64,000 nucleotides of DNA from JBBROS01 sp038229135 (GCA_038229135.1 JBBROS010000001.1:169003-233002); one strand, 5' to 3'; counted from the stretch's first letter, positions 8,716-18,985 are shown. Numbers and translations are program-made. The notes: generated from the sequence alone by a model not told the origin.

Positions 8716-8744
8716 TTGACACCAGCTTTCCTGCCGGCTTAGCC
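8716..8744 (+). promoter_or_regulatory. Candidate sigma-70 promoter for the bchF operon
   Basis: TTGACA at 8716-8721, a 17-base spacer and TTAGCC at 8739-8744. The -35 matches the consensus; the -10 is weak, as in many purple-bacterial photosynthesis promoters. A start about 160 bases upstream of bchF is implied. The -35 also contains a TGACA half-site, so a repressor there would block polymerase. Confidence 0.4.
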
Positions 8745-8913
8745 TTCGTGTCAGAGAGCCCGAGGCGCCGCGGACCCTCCAAGGAACAATCAACAGGCGC
8801 CCGATCCGTCCTTACCTAGGAGTTGAATATCAACTCTGACGGAGGCTCGGGCCGCTGGGAAGCGAAAACCGGGTGCCGGGAGTCGCCGCGACGACGGAAG
8901 GGAGTGTCAGCCA

Positions 8914-9495
8914 ATGTTCAACACCATCATCGGCCACCTCGTCGCACCCTTCGACGCCTGCCCCTGGGGCGGCGGCATCGGCCGCAAGATCGTCCGCCAC
9001 CACGGGCAGCCGCTCTACACCCCCGAGCAGCGCCGCACCCGCGACGAGACGCCATGGACGATGGTGCAGGGCATCCTCGCCCCCGTGCAGTTCCTCGTCT
9101 TCCTCGTCAGCCTCGGCCTCGTGCTCCGCACCCTCTCCACCGGGGAGGGCGCCCACGCCGCCATGGTCAGCGTCGTCGCCAAAACCATCGTGCTCTACAT
9201 CATCATGGTCACCGGCTCGATCTGGGAGCGGGTGGTGTTCGGCAAGTGGCTCTTCGCCCCGGCCTTCTGGTGGGAGGACGCGGTCAGCATGGGCGTGCTC
9301 GCCCTTCACACCGCCTACCTCGCCGCCCTCGCAACCGGGGCGCTCCCCACCCACGGCCTGATGCTGCTCGCACTCGCCGCCTACGCCACCTACCTCGTCA
9401 ACGCCGCCCAGTTCGTGGTCAAGCTCCGCGCCGCCCGGCGCGAGGAGCGCCGCTGGGCACCCACCCACGCGTACGCGTTCGGCCAGTCGGCATGA
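8914..9495 (+). CDS. bchF: 2-vinyl bacteriochlorophyllide hydratase BchF
   Basis: Hydrates the C3 vinyl group during bacteriochlorophyll a synthesis. The 193-residue protein has several membrane-spanning segments, with the family-specific YTPEQRRTRDETPWT and GSIWERVVFGKWLFAPAFWWED (shortened here to its ends: GSIWERVV and PAFWWED). It opens the bchFNBHLM operon and its TGA overlaps the bchN ATG (ATGA). It diverges from ppaA across a 266-base regulatory region. Confidence 0.95.
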   Translation: MFNTIIGHLVAPFDACPWGGGIGRKIVRHHGQPLYTPEQRRTRDETPWTMVQGILAPVQFLVFLVSLGLVLRTLSTGEGAHAAMVSVVAKTIVLYIIMVTGSIWERVVFGKWLFAPAFWWEDAVSMGVLALHTAYLAALATGALPTHGLMLLALAAYATYLVNAAQFVVKLRAARREERRWAPTHAYAFGQSA

Positions 9496-10775
9496 GCGCA
9501 ACCACGCTCGGCTGCGCGACGCCTCCCGCCGTTTCCTCCGATGGCGTCCTCCGCGAGCGCGGCCAGCGTGAGGTGTTCTGCGGCCTCACCGGCATCATCT
9601 GGCTGCACCGCAAGATCCAGGACGCCTTCTTCCTCGTCGTCGGCAGCCGCACCTGCGCCCACCTGATCCAGTCCGCCGCCGGCGTCATGATATTCGCCGA
9701 GCCCCGCTTCGCCACCGCCATCATCGACGAGCGGGACCTGGCCGGGCTGTCCGACGCGAACGACGAGCTGGACCGCGTCGTCGATCAGCTGCTGGCGAGG
9801 CGCCCCGACATCAGAATGCTGTTCCTGGTCGGTTCGTGCCCGAGCGAAGTGATAAAGCTCGACCTCAGCCGGGCCGCCGCCCGCCTGTCGGCCACCCACA
9901 TGCCGCAGGTTCGCGTCCTGAACTACTCGGGCTCAGGCATCGAGACCACCTTCACCCAGGGCGAGGATGCCTGCCTCGCGGCCCTCGTCCCCATTCTCCC
10001 GCGCGACCCGGCCACCGCCCCGGCGCTCATGATCGTGGGTGCCCTGGCCGAGGTGGTCGAGGACCAGATGCGCCGGCTGTTCGACGCGATGGGCGTCGGC
10101 CCCGTCCACTTCCTGCCGCCCCGGCGCTCCACGGACCTGCCGCCCATCGGCCCGAACACCCTCATGCTGCTGGCGCAGCCCTTCCTCGCCGACACGGCCC
10201 GCGCGCTCGAGGCTCGGGGGGCCCAGCGACTCGAGGCCCCCTTCCCCCTCGGCGCCGCAGGCACCACCGCCTGGCTCCAGGCCGCCGCCACCGCCTGGGA
10301 CGTGGCCCCCGCCCGCTTCGAGCAAGCCACCGCCGCCGCCCGCGCCCGCGCCGAGGCCGCCGTCGGCCGCCACCGTGCCCGGCTCGAGGGCCAGCGTATC
10401 TTCCTCTTCCCCGACAGCCAGCTCGAGATCCCGCTGGCCCGCTTCGTCCACCAGGAGCTCGGCATGGAGCTCGTCGAGGTCGGCACCCCTTACCTGCATC
10501 GGCAGCACCTGGCCCTCGAACTCGCCGCCCTGCCCCCCGGAACCCTCGTCAGCGAAGGCCAGGACGTGGAGCGCCAGCTCGATCGCTGCCGCGCCGCGCG
10601 CCCGGACCTCGTCGTGTGTGGCCTCGGCCTCGCCAACCCGCTGGAGGCCGAGGGCATGGCGACCAAATGGAGCATCGAGCTGCTCTTCACCCCCGTGCAG
10701 GGCTACGACCAGGCCGGCGACCTCGCCGAGCTGTTTGCCCGCCCGCTGCACCGCCGTGACCGGCTGAAGGTCTAG
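9492..10775 (+). CDS. bchN: Dark-operative protochlorophyllide reductase subunit N
   Basis: One of the two catalytic NifD/K-like subunits of the light-independent protochlorophyllide reductase (with BchB). 427 residues; cysteines in EVFCGLTG, SRTCAHLIQSAAG and VGSCPSEVIKLD correspond to the Fe-S ligand positions of the family. The ATG overlaps the bchF stop and homology starts right there, although the frame is open further upstream. Three bases separate it from bchB. Confidence 0.96.
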   Translation: MSATTLGCATPPAVSSDGVLRERGQREVFCGLTGIIWLHRKIQDAFFLVVGSRTCAHLIQSAAGVMIFAEPRFATAIIDERDLAGLSDANDELDRVVDQLLARRPDIRMLFLVGSCPSEVIKLDLSRAAARLSATHMPQVRVLNYSGSGIETTFTQGEDACLAALVPILPRDPATAPALMIVGALAEVVEDQMRRLFDAMGVGPVHFLPPRRSTDLPPIGPNTLMLLAQPFLADTARALEARGAQRLEAPFPLGAAGTTAWLQAAATAWDVAPARFEQATAAARARAEAAVGRHRARLEGQRIFLFPDSQLEIPLARFVHQELGMELVEVGTPYLHRQHLALELAALPPGTLVSEGQDVERQLDRCRAARPDLVVCGLGLANPLEAEGMATKWSIELLFTPVQGYDQAGDLAELFARPLHRRDRLKV

Positions 10776-10778
10776 GCC

Positions 10779-12317
10779 ATGCAGCTCACCCTCTGGACCT
10801 ATGAAGGCCCCCCACACGTCGGCGCCATGCGAGTCGCCACCGCCATGGAGGGCCTGCACTATGTGCTGCACGCCCCGCAGGGCGACACGTACGCCGACCT
10901 GCTCTTCACCATGATCGAGCGCCTGAAGAAGCGCCCGCCCGTGACCTACACCACCTTCCAGGCCCGCGACCTGGGCGGCGACACGGCCGAGCTGTTCAAG
11001 CAGGCCGCCCGCGACGCCTTCGAGCGCTTCGCCCCGCAGGCCATGATCGTGGGCGCGAGCTGCACCGCCGAGCTCATCCAGGACGACCCGGGCGGCCTCG
11101 CCAAGGCCCTGGCGCTGCCCATCCCCGTCATCCCGCTCGAGCTGCCCGCCTACCAGAAGAAGGAAAACTGGGGCGCTGCCGAGACCTTCTACCAGCTCGT
11201 CCGGGCACTGGCCGGCCCGCATGCCCCGCCGCCGGGCACACAGCAGGCCCCGCGCCCCCGCTGCAACATCCTGGGCCCCACCGCGCTCGGCTTCCGCCAC
11301 CGCGACGACGTCGTCGAGATCGCGACCATGCTCGAGCGTATGGGCATCGAAATCAACGTCACGGCCCCGCTCGGCGCCACCCCCGCCGACATCACCCGAC
11401 TCGGGGACGCCGCGTTCAACGTGGTGCTCTACCCGGAGGTCGCGAACCCGACCGCGGCCTGGCTTGCCCGCACCTTCGGCCAGAAGCAGACCCGCACGGT
11501 CCCGATCGGCGTCGGCGCCACCCGCGAGTTCATAGCCGAAGTCGCCGCCCTGGCCGGCGTGCCGGTGCCCACGGACGAGCAGACCCGGCTTCCCTGGTAC
11601 TCCCGCTCCGTCGACAGCACCTACCTGACGGGCAAGCGCGTCTTCATCTTCGGGGACGCCACACACGCCCTGGCCGCCGCCCGCGTCGCCACGGAGGAGT
11701 TCGGCTTCACCGTCGTGGGCCTGGGCACCTACAGCCGGGAGTTCGGCCGCGAGGTCCGCGCAGCCGCCACCGCCCTCGGGCTCGAGGCGCTCATCACCGA
11801 CGATTACCTCGAGGTCGAGGCCGCCGCCGCCGCCCTGCAACCCGAGCTGATGCTCGGCACGCAGATGGAGCGCCACGTCGCCAAGCGCCTCGGCATCCCC
11901 TGCGCCGTCATCTCGGCCCCGGTCCACGTGCAGGACTTCCCGGCCCGGCACTCCCCACAGATGGGTTGGGAGGGTGCCAACGTCCTGTTCGACACCTGGG
12001 TCCACCCGCTGATGATGGGCCTCGAGGAGCACCTGGTCGCGATGTTCCGCGACGATTTCGAGTTCGGCGCCGACCGCGCGCCCTCCCACCTCGGCGGCCA
12101 CGCAGCCCCCGAAGCCAAGCCAGAGCCCGCCGTGGCCGCACCGGTCGCCGCCGGCCCGGCAACCTGGGCCCCCGACGCCGATCGCGAGCTCGGCCGCATC
12201 CCGTTCTTCGTCCGCGGCAAGGCTCGCCGCAACACTGAACGCTACGCCGAGGACCGTGGCCTGGCCACGATCACGGTGGAAACCCTTTACGAGGCGAAGG
12301 CGCACTATGGACGGTAG
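10779..12317 (+). CDS. bchB: Dark-operative protochlorophyllide reductase subunit B
   Basis: The 512-residue partner of BchN in the NB heterotetramer that reduces ring D of protochlorophyllide. It starts MQLTLWTYEGPPHVGAMR, as family members do, and has the substrate-pocket region VGASCTAELIQDDPGG. A small C-terminal domain (about residues 465-512, GRIPFFVRGKAR) is the PCP reductase domain typical of BchB. An Ala/Pro-rich linker precedes that domain. Its last 11 bases overlap the bchH start. Confidence 0.96.
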   Translation: MQLTLWTYEGPPHVGAMRVATAMEGLHYVLHAPQGDTYADLLFTMIERLKKRPPVTYTTFQARDLGGDTAELFKQAARDAFERFAPQAMIVGASCTAELIQDDPGGLAKALALPIPVIPLELPAYQKKENWGAAETFYQLVRALAGPHAPPPGTQQAPRPRCNILGPTALGFRHRDDVVEIATMLERMGIEINVTAPLGATPADITRLGDAAFNVVLYPEVANPTAAWLARTFGQKQTRTVPIGVGATREFIAEVAALAGVPVPTDEQTRLPWYSRSVDSTYLTGKRVFIFGDATHALAAARVATEEFGFTVVGLGTYSREFGREVRAAATALGLEALITDDYLEVEAAAAALQPELMLGTQMERHVAKRLGIPCAVISAPVHVQDFPARHSPQMGWEGANVLFDTWVHPLMMGLEEHLVAMFRDDFEFGADRAPSHLGGHAAPEAKPEPAVAAPVAAGPATWAPDADRELGRIPFFVRGKARRNTERYAEDRGLATITVETLYEAKAHYGR

Positions 12318-15300
12318 CACAATGCCGAGGCTCGACACCCCGGACGATACCGGGGTGCACGTCGTGCTGGTCACGATGGACAGCCATCTTTCGAGCGCCA
12401 TCGCCCGCGCCGAAGCCAAGCTCCGCCACGAGATCCCGGGCCTGCGCATCAGCGTCCACGCGGCCGACGAATGGGGCAGCGACCCCGAGGCGCTCGAGCG
12501 TTGCCGGGAGGACATCGCCCGCGGCCACCTCGTCGTCGCCGCCATGCTCTTCCTCGACGACCACGTCCGCGCCGTCCGGGAGGCCCTCGCCGCCCGCCGC
12601 GACTCCTGCGACGCCATGCTCTGCTGCATGTCCGCCGGCGAGATCACGAAGCTCACCCGCCTCGGCCGCTTCGACATGACAGCCGAGCCGGGCGGCGCCA
12701 TGGCGCTGCTGAAACGCCTCCGCGGCGCCAAGAAGGACGGCGCCAAGACCAACGGCGTCGGCTCGGACGGCAAGAGCCAGATGAAGATGCTCAAGCGCCT
12801 GCCGCAGATCATGCGCTTCATCCCGGGCACCGCGCAGGACGTGCGCTCCTACTTCCTCGCGCTGCAATACTGGCTGGCCGGCTCCGAGGAAAACCTCGCA
12901 AACCTCATCCGCATGCTGGTCGGCAAGTATGCCGCCCCGGCCCGCCGCCCGGGCACGCAGATCAAGGCCGCAGCCCCCGTCGAATACCCCGATGTCGGCC
13001 TCTACCACCCCGCCATCCCAGGCCAGATCACCGAGACGCTGGCCGACCTGCCGCGCCGCGGCTTGTCAGGCACGGTGGGCCTCCTGCTGCTCCGCTCCTA
13101 CCTCATCAGCGGAAACGCCCGGCACTACGACGGCGTCATCGCAGCCCTCGAGGCACGCGGCATCAACGTGGTCCCGGCCTACGCGAGCGGCCTCGACAGC
13201 CGACCCGCCATCGAGCGCTTCTTCATGCAGGCCGGCGTGCCCACGGTGCACTCCGTCATCTCGCTCACCGGCTTCTCGCTCGTCGGCGGCCCCGCCTACA
13301 ACGACAGCCGGGCCGCCGAGGAGCTGCTCGCCAAGCTCGACGTGCCCTACGTCACCGCCCACCCGGTCGAGTTCCAGACGCTCGAGCAATGGTCCGCCGA
13401 CGCACGCGGGCTCACCCCGGTCGAGGCCACCATGATGGTCGCGCTGCCCGAGCTCGATGGCGGCATCACGCCCATGACGTTCGGCGGCCGCTGCGGCCGC
13501 CCGGCCTCGAACCCCTGCGAAGGCTGCGACGGCGTGAGCTGCGCCAAGGACATGATCTCCCACCCCGAGCGTGCCGGCATGCTGGCCGACCGCGTCGCCC
13601 GCCTCGTGAAGCTCAAGCGCACCGCCCGCGCCCGCAAGCGCGTTGCCGTCGTGCTGTTCAACTTCCCGCCCAACGCCGGCGCCACGGGCACCGCCGCCTA
13701 CCTCGCGGTGTTCCAGTCGCTCCACAACGTCCTCGCTGCCATGCAGGCCGGCGGCTACGACACCGGGGTCCTGCCGGCCGGCGCCGACGCACTCCGCACC
13801 CTCATCACCGAGGGCAACGCGAGCCGCTACGGCACGGACGCGAACGTCGTGCTCACCGTCCCCACGGATGACATCGTCCGCAACGAAACCCACCTGGCCG
13901 AGATCGAGGCGCAATGGGGCCCTGCCCCCGGCCGCATCCAGACGGATGGCACCGGCGTGCACGTGCTGGGCCACCAGTTCGGCAACGTGCTGGTCGGCCT
14001 GCAGCCCTCCTTCGGCTACGAGGGCGACCCGATGCGTCTCCTGTTCGAGCGCGGCTTCTCACCCACCCACGCATTCGCCGTGTTCTATCGCCACCTCCGC
14101 GCCAACTACGATGCCGTCCTCCACTTCGGCACCCATGGCGCGCTCGAGTTCATGCCCGGCAAGCAGGCCGGACTCTCGGCCGAATGCTGGCCCGACCGCC
14201 TGATCGGCGACCTGCCGAACGTCAACTTCTACGCGTCCAACAACCCGAGCGAAGGCATGATCGCCAAGCGCCGCGCCAATGCGACGCTCATCAGCTATCT
14301 CACGCCCCCCGTGGCGCATGCCGGGCTGTATCGTGGCCTGCAGGACCTGAAGAGCTCGCTCGACCGCTGGCGCGCCCTCCCCCCCGAGACCGACAGCTCG
14401 CAGCGGGACGCGCTCACGGCGCTGGTCCAGAGCCAGGCGGCCGCCGTCGACCTCGCCGCGCTCGAGCCCGCCTGGGAGGCGCCCGAGACCGAGCTCGTCC
14501 GCCTCGCGGCAGCGCTCGTGGAGCTGGAATACACGCTCATCCCGCACGGCCTGCACGTGATCGGCGCTCCGCCCTCGGAAGCTGAGCGCCGGGAGACGCT
14601 CGACGCCGCGCGCGTGGCCCCCGGGCCCGAGCGCGACCGGCTGGACGCGCTGATGGCCGAAGACCACGAGATCCCTGCCGTGCTCCACGCGCTCGACGGA
14701 GGCTACACCCACCCGGCACCGGGCGGCGACCTGCTGCGCACCACGGAGGTGCTGCCGACGGGCCGCAACCTGCACGGCTTCGACCCCTTCCGCCTCCCCT
14801 CGGCTTTCGCCGTGCAGGACGGCGCCCGCCAGGCCGACCGCCTGCTGGAGCGGCACGCCGCCGACGGTCTCGGCGTGCCCGAGACGGTGGCGATGGTGCT
14901 CTGGGGCACCGACAACCTGAAGACCGAAGGCGGCCCCATCGCCCAGGCCCTGTGGCTTATGGGTGCGGCCCCCCGCTTCGACGGCTACGGCCGCCTCTGC
15001 GGCGCCCGCCTCCTGCCGCTGGCCGAGCTCGGCCGCCCGCGCGTGGATGTGGTCATCACCCTCTCCGGCATCTTCCGCGACCTGCTGCCGCTCCAGACGA
15101 AGCTCCTCGCCGAAGCGGCCCTCATGGCCGCCCAGGCCGACGAGGCCCCGGCAGACAACTTCATCCGCAAGCATGCGCTCGCCTTCCAGGCCGAGCACGG
15201 CGGCAGCATGGAGCGCGCAGCGCTGCGCGTGTTCGGCAACGCCGACGGGGCGTACGGCGCCAACGTGAACTCCATCGTCGGCTCCGGCGTGTGGAACGAC

Positions 15301-15957
15301 GAGGACGAGCTCGCCGACGCCTACGTGGCCCGCAAGGGCTTCGCCTACGGCATGGACGGTAAGCCCTCCCGCGAGACGGCCCTGCTCGGCAGCGTGCTCG
15401 CCAGCGTCGACATCACCTACCAGAACCTCGACAGCATCGAGCTCGGCGTGACCACCGTCGATCACTACTTCGACACGCTCGGCGGCATCACCCGCGCCGT
15501 GAGGCGCGCCCGGGGCGGCGAGCGCGCCGCCGTCTACATCGGCGACCAGACCCGCGGCGACGGCTGCGTCCGCACCCTCTCCGAGCAGGTCAGCCTCGAG
15601 ACCCGCACGCGGGCGCTCAACCCGAAATGGTATGAAGCGCTGCTCAAGCACGGCTACGAGGGCGTCCGCGAGGTGGAGGCCCACGTGACCAACACGCTCG
15701 GCTGGTCCGCCACCACCGGCGAGGTCAGCCCCTGGGTGTATCAGCAGCTCGCCGAGACCTACGTGCTCGACCCCGAGATGCGCGAGCGCATGGCGGCCCT
15801 GAACCCCAAGGCCAGGCTCAAGATCGCGAATCGCCTCATCGAGGCGACCGACCGGAACTACTGGTCCCCCGACGCCGCAACGCTCGAGGCGTTGCGCGCC
15901 GCGGGCGAGGCGCTCGAGGACCGGCTCGAAGGAATCGAAGTGGAGATCGCAGCATGA
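12307..15957 (+). CDS. bchH: Magnesium chelatase subunit H
   Basis: The large porphyrin-binding subunit (1216 residues) that, with BchI and BchD, inserts Mg into protoporphyrin IX. HFGTHGALEFMPGKQ and the C-terminal WSATTGEVSPWVYQ region are hallmark segments of the CobN/BchH family. The ATG at 12307 lies inside the bchB stop region; ATG at 12322 is a possible alternative. BchI and BchD are not encoded in this window, so the chelatase needs genes elsewhere. Confidence 0.97.
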   Translation: MDGSTMPRLDTPDDTGVHVVLVTMDSHLSSAIARAEAKLRHEIPGLRISVHAADEWGSDPEALERCREDIARGHLVVAAMLFLDDHVRAVREALAARRDSCDAMLCCMSAGEITKLTRLGRFDMTAEPGGAMALLKRLRGAKKDGAKTNGVGSDGKSQMKMLKRLPQIMRFIPGTAQDVRSYFLALQYWLAGSEENLANLIRMLVGKYAAPARRPGTQIKAAAPVEYPDVGLYHPAIPGQITETLADLPRRGLSGTVGLLLLRSYLISGNARHYDGVIAALEARGINVVPAYASGLDSRPAIERFFMQAGVPTVHSVISLTGFSLVGGPAYNDSRAAEELLAKLDVPYVTAHPVEFQTLEQWSADARGLTPVEATMMVALPELDGGITPMTFGGRCGRPASNPCEGCDGVSCAKDMISHPERAGMLADRVARLVKLKRTARARKRVAVVLFNFPPNAGATGTAAYLAVFQSLHNVLAAMQAGGYDTGVLPAGADALRTLITEGNASRYGTDANVVLTVPTDDIVRNETHLAEIEAQWGPAPGRIQTDGTGVHVLGHQFGNVLVGLQPSFGYEGDPMRLLFERGFSPTHAFAVFYRHLRANYDAVLHFGTHGALEFMPGKQAGLSAECWPDRLIGDLPNVNFYASNNPSEGMIAKRRANATLISYLTPPVAHAGLYRGLQDLKSSLDRWRALPPETDSSQRDALTALVQSQAAAVDLAALEPAWEAPETELVRLAAALVELEYTLIPHGLHVIGAPPSEAERRETLDAARVAPGPERDRLDALMAEDHEIPAVLHALDGGYTHPAPGGDLLRTTEVLPTGRNLHGFDPFRLPSAFAVQDGARQADRLLERHAADGLGVPETVAMVLWGTDNLKTEGGPIAQALWLMGAAPRFDGYGRLCGARLLPLAELGRPRVDVVITLSGIFRDLLPLQTKLLAEAALMAAQADEAPADNFIRKHALAFQAEHGGSMERAALRVFGNADGAYGANVNSIVGSGVWNDEDELADAYVARKGFAYGMDGKPSRETALLGSVLASVDITYQNLDSIELGVTTVDHYFDTLGGITRAVRRARGGERAAVYIGDQTRGDGCVRTLSEQVSLETRTRALNPKWYEALLKHGYEGVREVEAHVTNTLGWSATTGEVSPWVYQQLAETYVLDPEMRERMAALNPKARLKIANRLIEATDRNYWSPDAATLEALRAAGEALEDRLEGIEVEIAA

Positions 15958-16859
15958 CATTGGCCACTCTCCCCAACCCCGTCGCCTCCAAGGTGCGCGG
16001 CGACGGCGCCGGCTCCGTCCAGGTCCAGCTCGACCCGGCCGTCAAGATCGAAGGCGCCAAGGTCTTCGCCGTCTATGGCAAGGGCGGCATCGGCAAGAGC
16101 ACGACCAGCTCGAACCTCTCGGTCGCCTTCAGCAAGCTCGGCAAGCGCGTGCTTCAAATCGGCTGCGACCCGAAGCACGACAGCACCTTCACGCTCACGA
16201 AGCAGCTGCTGCCCACCGTCATCGACGTGCTCGAGCAGGTGAACTTCCATTCGGAAGAGCTCCGCGTGGAGGACTTCGTGTTCCAGGGCTACAACGGCGT
16301 CATGTGCGTGGAGGCCGGCGGCCCTCCCGCCGGCACCGGCTGCGGCGGCTACGTGGTGGGCCAGACGGTGAAGCTCCTGAAGGAGCACCACCTGCTGGAA
16401 GAGACCGACGTGGTCATCTTCGACGTGCTCGGAGACGTGGTGTGCGGCGGCTTCGCCTCCCCCCTGCAGCACGCCGATCGCGGCCTGATCGTGGCCGCCA
16501 ACGATTTTGACAGCATCTTCGCCATGAACCGTATCGTCGCCGCCATCACGGCCAAGGCGAAGAACTACGACGTGCGCCTCGGCGGCGTCATCGTGAACCG
16601 GAGCGCCGGCACGGACCAGATCGACCGTTTCAACGCCGCCACCGGCCTGCAGACTCTCGCCCACTTCCCCGACCTCGACGACATCCGCCGCTCGCGCCTC
16701 AAGAAGTGCACCCTGTTCGAGATGGACAGCACGCCCGCGCTCGAGGCCGTGAAGCTCGAATACCTCCGCCTCGCCGCCTCGCTCTGGGCCGGGGTCGAGC
16801 CGCTGGCCACCACGCCGCTGCGCGACCGGGACATCTTCGACCTGCTCGGCTACGACTGA
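15954..16859 (+). CDS. bchL: Dark-operative protochlorophyllide reductase ATPase BchL
   Basis: The NifH-like iron-sulfur ATPase (301 residues) that feeds electrons to BchNB. The P-loop GKGGIGKS lies at about residues 42-49, followed by the switch region GCDPKHDSTFT. The two 4Fe-4S ligand cysteines lie in GTGCGGYVVG and DVVCGGFASP. The ATG overlaps the bchH stop by four bases. Its BchX homologue is at 32593. Confidence 0.97.
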   Translation: MTLATLPNPVASKVRGDGAGSVQVQLDPAVKIEGAKVFAVYGKGGIGKSTTSSNLSVAFSKLGKRVLQIGCDPKHDSTFTLTKQLLPTVIDVLEQVNFHSEELRVEDFVFQGYNGVMCVEAGGPPAGTGCGGYVVGQTVKLLKEHHLLEETDVVIFDVLGDVVCGGFASPLQHADRGLIVAANDFDSIFAMNRIVAAITAKAKNYDVRLGGVIVNRSAGTDQIDRFNAATGLQTLAHFPDLDDIRRSRLKKCTLFEMDSTPALEAVKLEYLRLAASLWAGVEPLATTPLRDRDIFDLLGYD

Positions 16860-16860
16860 G

Positions 16861-17547
16861 ATGAGCACCACCTACCTCTCGCGCCGCGGCGAGCTGGAAA
16901 CCTACTTCGACCGCACCGCGGCCGAGGCCTGGCGCAAGCTCACCAGCGACGTCCCCGTGAGCGGCATCCGCGCGACGGTCCGCGCGGGCCGCGACCGGAT
17001 GCGCAGCACGCTCCTGTCCTGGCTGCCCGAGGACCTGACCGGCAAGCGCCTGCTTGACGCCGGGTGCGGCACCGGGGCGCTCGCCGTGGAAGCGGCCAAG
17101 CGCGGCGCGAGCGTGGTCGCGATCGACCTGTCCGCAACCCTCGTGCAGCTCGCCCGCGAGCGCACGCCCGAGGGCCTCGGGATCGACTTCCGCGTCGGCG
17201 ACATGATCGACCCGGCGCTCGGCACCTTCGACCACGTGGTCGGCATGGACAGCCTCATCCACTATCGCGCCCCGGACATGGCCCGGGTGGTCTCGAGCCT
17301 CGCCCGGCTCGCCCCCGGCGGCACGGTGCTGTTCACCTTCGCGCCCCGCACGCCCCTGCTCACGGTCCTGCACGCGGTCGGCCGCCTGTTCCCCCGAGGG
17401 GATCGTGCGCCCTTCATCGAGCCCATCGCCGAGGCCGACATCGTGGCCCGCCTCGGCCGCGAGTTGCCGGCCTGGCGCAAGGGCCGGACGGAGCGGGTCA
17501 TGAGCGGCTTCTACAAGTCGCAGGCGCTGGAGATGATCGGGTCATGA
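16861..17547 (+). CDS. bchM: Mg-protoporphyrin IX O-methyltransferase BchM
   Basis: Methylates Mg-protoporphyrin IX at the ring C propionate using S-adenosylmethionine. The 228-residue protein has the SAM-binding motif LLDAGCGTGALAVEAA (about residues 62-77) and the following acidic residue in VVAIDLS. The start MSTTYLSRRGELETYFDRTA is typical. It follows bchL by one base and overlaps lhaA (ATGA). Confidence 0.96.
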   Translation: MSTTYLSRRGELETYFDRTAAEAWRKLTSDVPVSGIRATVRAGRDRMRSTLLSWLPEDLTGKRLLDAGCGTGALAVEAAKRGASVVAIDLSATLVQLARERTPEGLGIDFRVGDMIDPALGTFDHVVGMDSLIHYRAPDMARVVSSLARLAPGGTVLFTFAPRTPLLTVLHAVGRLFPRGDRAPFIEPIAEADIVARLGRELPAWRKGRTERVMSGFYKSQALEMIGS

Positions 17548-18974
17548 GCGGCCCGCTCGGCAACCTCAACGCCCGCGCCGCCCGCGCCTGGTCCCGCGTC
17601 GGCCTCGGCTTCATGCCGTTCGCCGACGCCGCCACGGCCGAGCTGCCCATGGCCCGGCTGCTGCGCCTCTCCCTCTTCCAGGTCACGGTCGGCATGGCCG
17701 TCGTGCTCCTCATCGGCACGCTCAACCGCGTGATGATCGTCGAGATGGGCGTGCCCGCCTGGCTTGTGGCCGTCATGATCAGCCTGCCGCTCCTGTTTGC
17801 CCCGCTCCGCGCCGTGATCGGCCACAAATCCGACAACCACCGCTCCGTGCTCGGCTGGCGCCGCGTGCCCTATCTCTGGTTCGGCACGCTGATGCAGTTC
17901 GGCGGCCTCTCCATCATGCCGTTCGCCCTCATCCTGCTCTCCGGTGACAGCCAGGCCCCCGCCTGGGTGGGCCAGGCTGCGGCCGCCCTCGCATTCCTGC
18001 TCGTCGGCGCCGGGCTGCACTCGGTGCAGACGGTCGGCCTTGCACTGGCCACCGACCTCGCCGCGCCTGAAAAACAGCCGCGCGTCGTGGCGCTGCTGTG
18101 CATGATGCTGCTGTTCGGCATGCTCGCCAGCGCCCTGCTGTTCGGTGCGCTGCTCGCCCAGTTCAGCCAGCTCCGCCTCATCCAGGTGGTGCAGGGCGCC
18201 GCATTGGCAACGATCGTGCTGAACGGCGTCGCGTTGTGGAAGCAGGAGCCCCGCGGCCAGCGCCAGCATGCACCCATGCCTTCATTCGCCGCCACGTGGC
18301 GCGTCTTCTCCGCCCGCCCGCTGGCCCACCGCCGCCTCGTCGCACTCGGGATCGGGACGTTCGCGTTCAGCATGCAGGACATCCTGCTCGAGCCTTATGG
18401 CGGCCACGTGCTGGGCCTCGGCGTCGGCGCCACCACGGCCATGACGGCGGTGCTCGCGGTGGGCGGCCTCATCGGCTTCGCCATCGGCGCCCGGCTGCTC
18501 GCCCGCGGCAGCGACCCCTACCGCCTCGCCGCCATCGCGGCCGTGGCGGGCCTCTGCGCCTTCGCGGCCGTCATCTTCGCCGCCCCGCTCGAGACCACGG
18601 CGCTGTTCGGCTCCGGCGTGTTCGGCATCGGCATGGGCGCCGGGCTGTTCGCGCACTGCACGCTCACCGCCGCCATCATGTCCGCCCCGCGCGACCAGGT
18701 GGGCCTCACCCTCGGCATCTGGGGCGCCGTCCAGGCCTCCGCTGCCGGCGGCGCCGTGGCCGCCGGGGGCTTGCTCCGCGACGGGATCGACGCGCTCGCC
18801 CAATCGGGCGCGCTCGGCCCCACCCTCGTCACCCCGGCCACCGGCTACGTCGCAGTCTACGCGGTCGAGCTGGCCCTGCTCTTCGCCACCCTCGTCGCCA
18901 TCGGCCCGCTCGTGCGCGCCGTCCGGCCCTCGAGCGTCGGCGAGTCCGTTCCCGCCAACCTTCAACTCGGCTGA
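17544..18974 (+). CDS. lhaA: LH1 assembly factor LhaA (PucC/BCD family)
   Basis: A 476-residue twelve-helix membrane protein needed in Rhodobacter for LH1 assembly, probably by handling bacteriochlorophyll or LH1 polypeptides. IGTLNRVMIVEMGVPAW and the loop GHKSDNHRSVLGWRR mark the BCD family. A long open frame runs upstream through bchM in another phase, but the ATG at 17544 overlapping the bchM stop is the start supported by homology. It precedes puhA by 11 bases, its usual neighbour. Confidence 0.94.
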   Translation: MSGPLGNLNARAARAWSRVGLGFMPFADAATAELPMARLLRLSLFQVTVGMAVVLLIGTLNRVMIVEMGVPAWLVAVMISLPLLFAPLRAVIGHKSDNHRSVLGWRRVPYLWFGTLMQFGGLSIMPFALILLSGDSQAPAWVGQAAAALAFLLVGAGLHSVQTVGLALATDLAAPEKQPRVVALLCMMLLFGMLASALLFGALLAQFSQLRLIQVVQGAALATIVLNGVALWKQEPRGQRQHAPMPSFAATWRVFSARPLAHRRLVALGIGTFAFSMQDILLEPYGGHVLGLGVGATTAMTAVLAVGGLIGFAIGARLLARGSDPYRLAAIAAVAGLCAFAAVIFAAPLETTALFGSGVFGIGMGAGLFAHCTLTAAIMSAPRDQVGLTLGIWGAVQASAAGGAVAAGGLLRDGIDALAQSGALGPTLVTPATGYVAVYAVELALLFATLVAIGPLVRAVRPSSVGESVPANLQLG

Positions 18975-18985
18975 GAGGTCCCACG

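Noticed and set aside
9933..12830. 965-residue open frame on the minus strand
   Set aside because: It lies opposite bchN, bchB and bchH. Its Gly/Arg/Glu-rich translation without motifs is a by-product of high GC in third positions.
14059..15960. 633-residue minus-strand open frame
   Set aside because: Antisense to the conserved C-terminal half of bchH; no recognisable domain.
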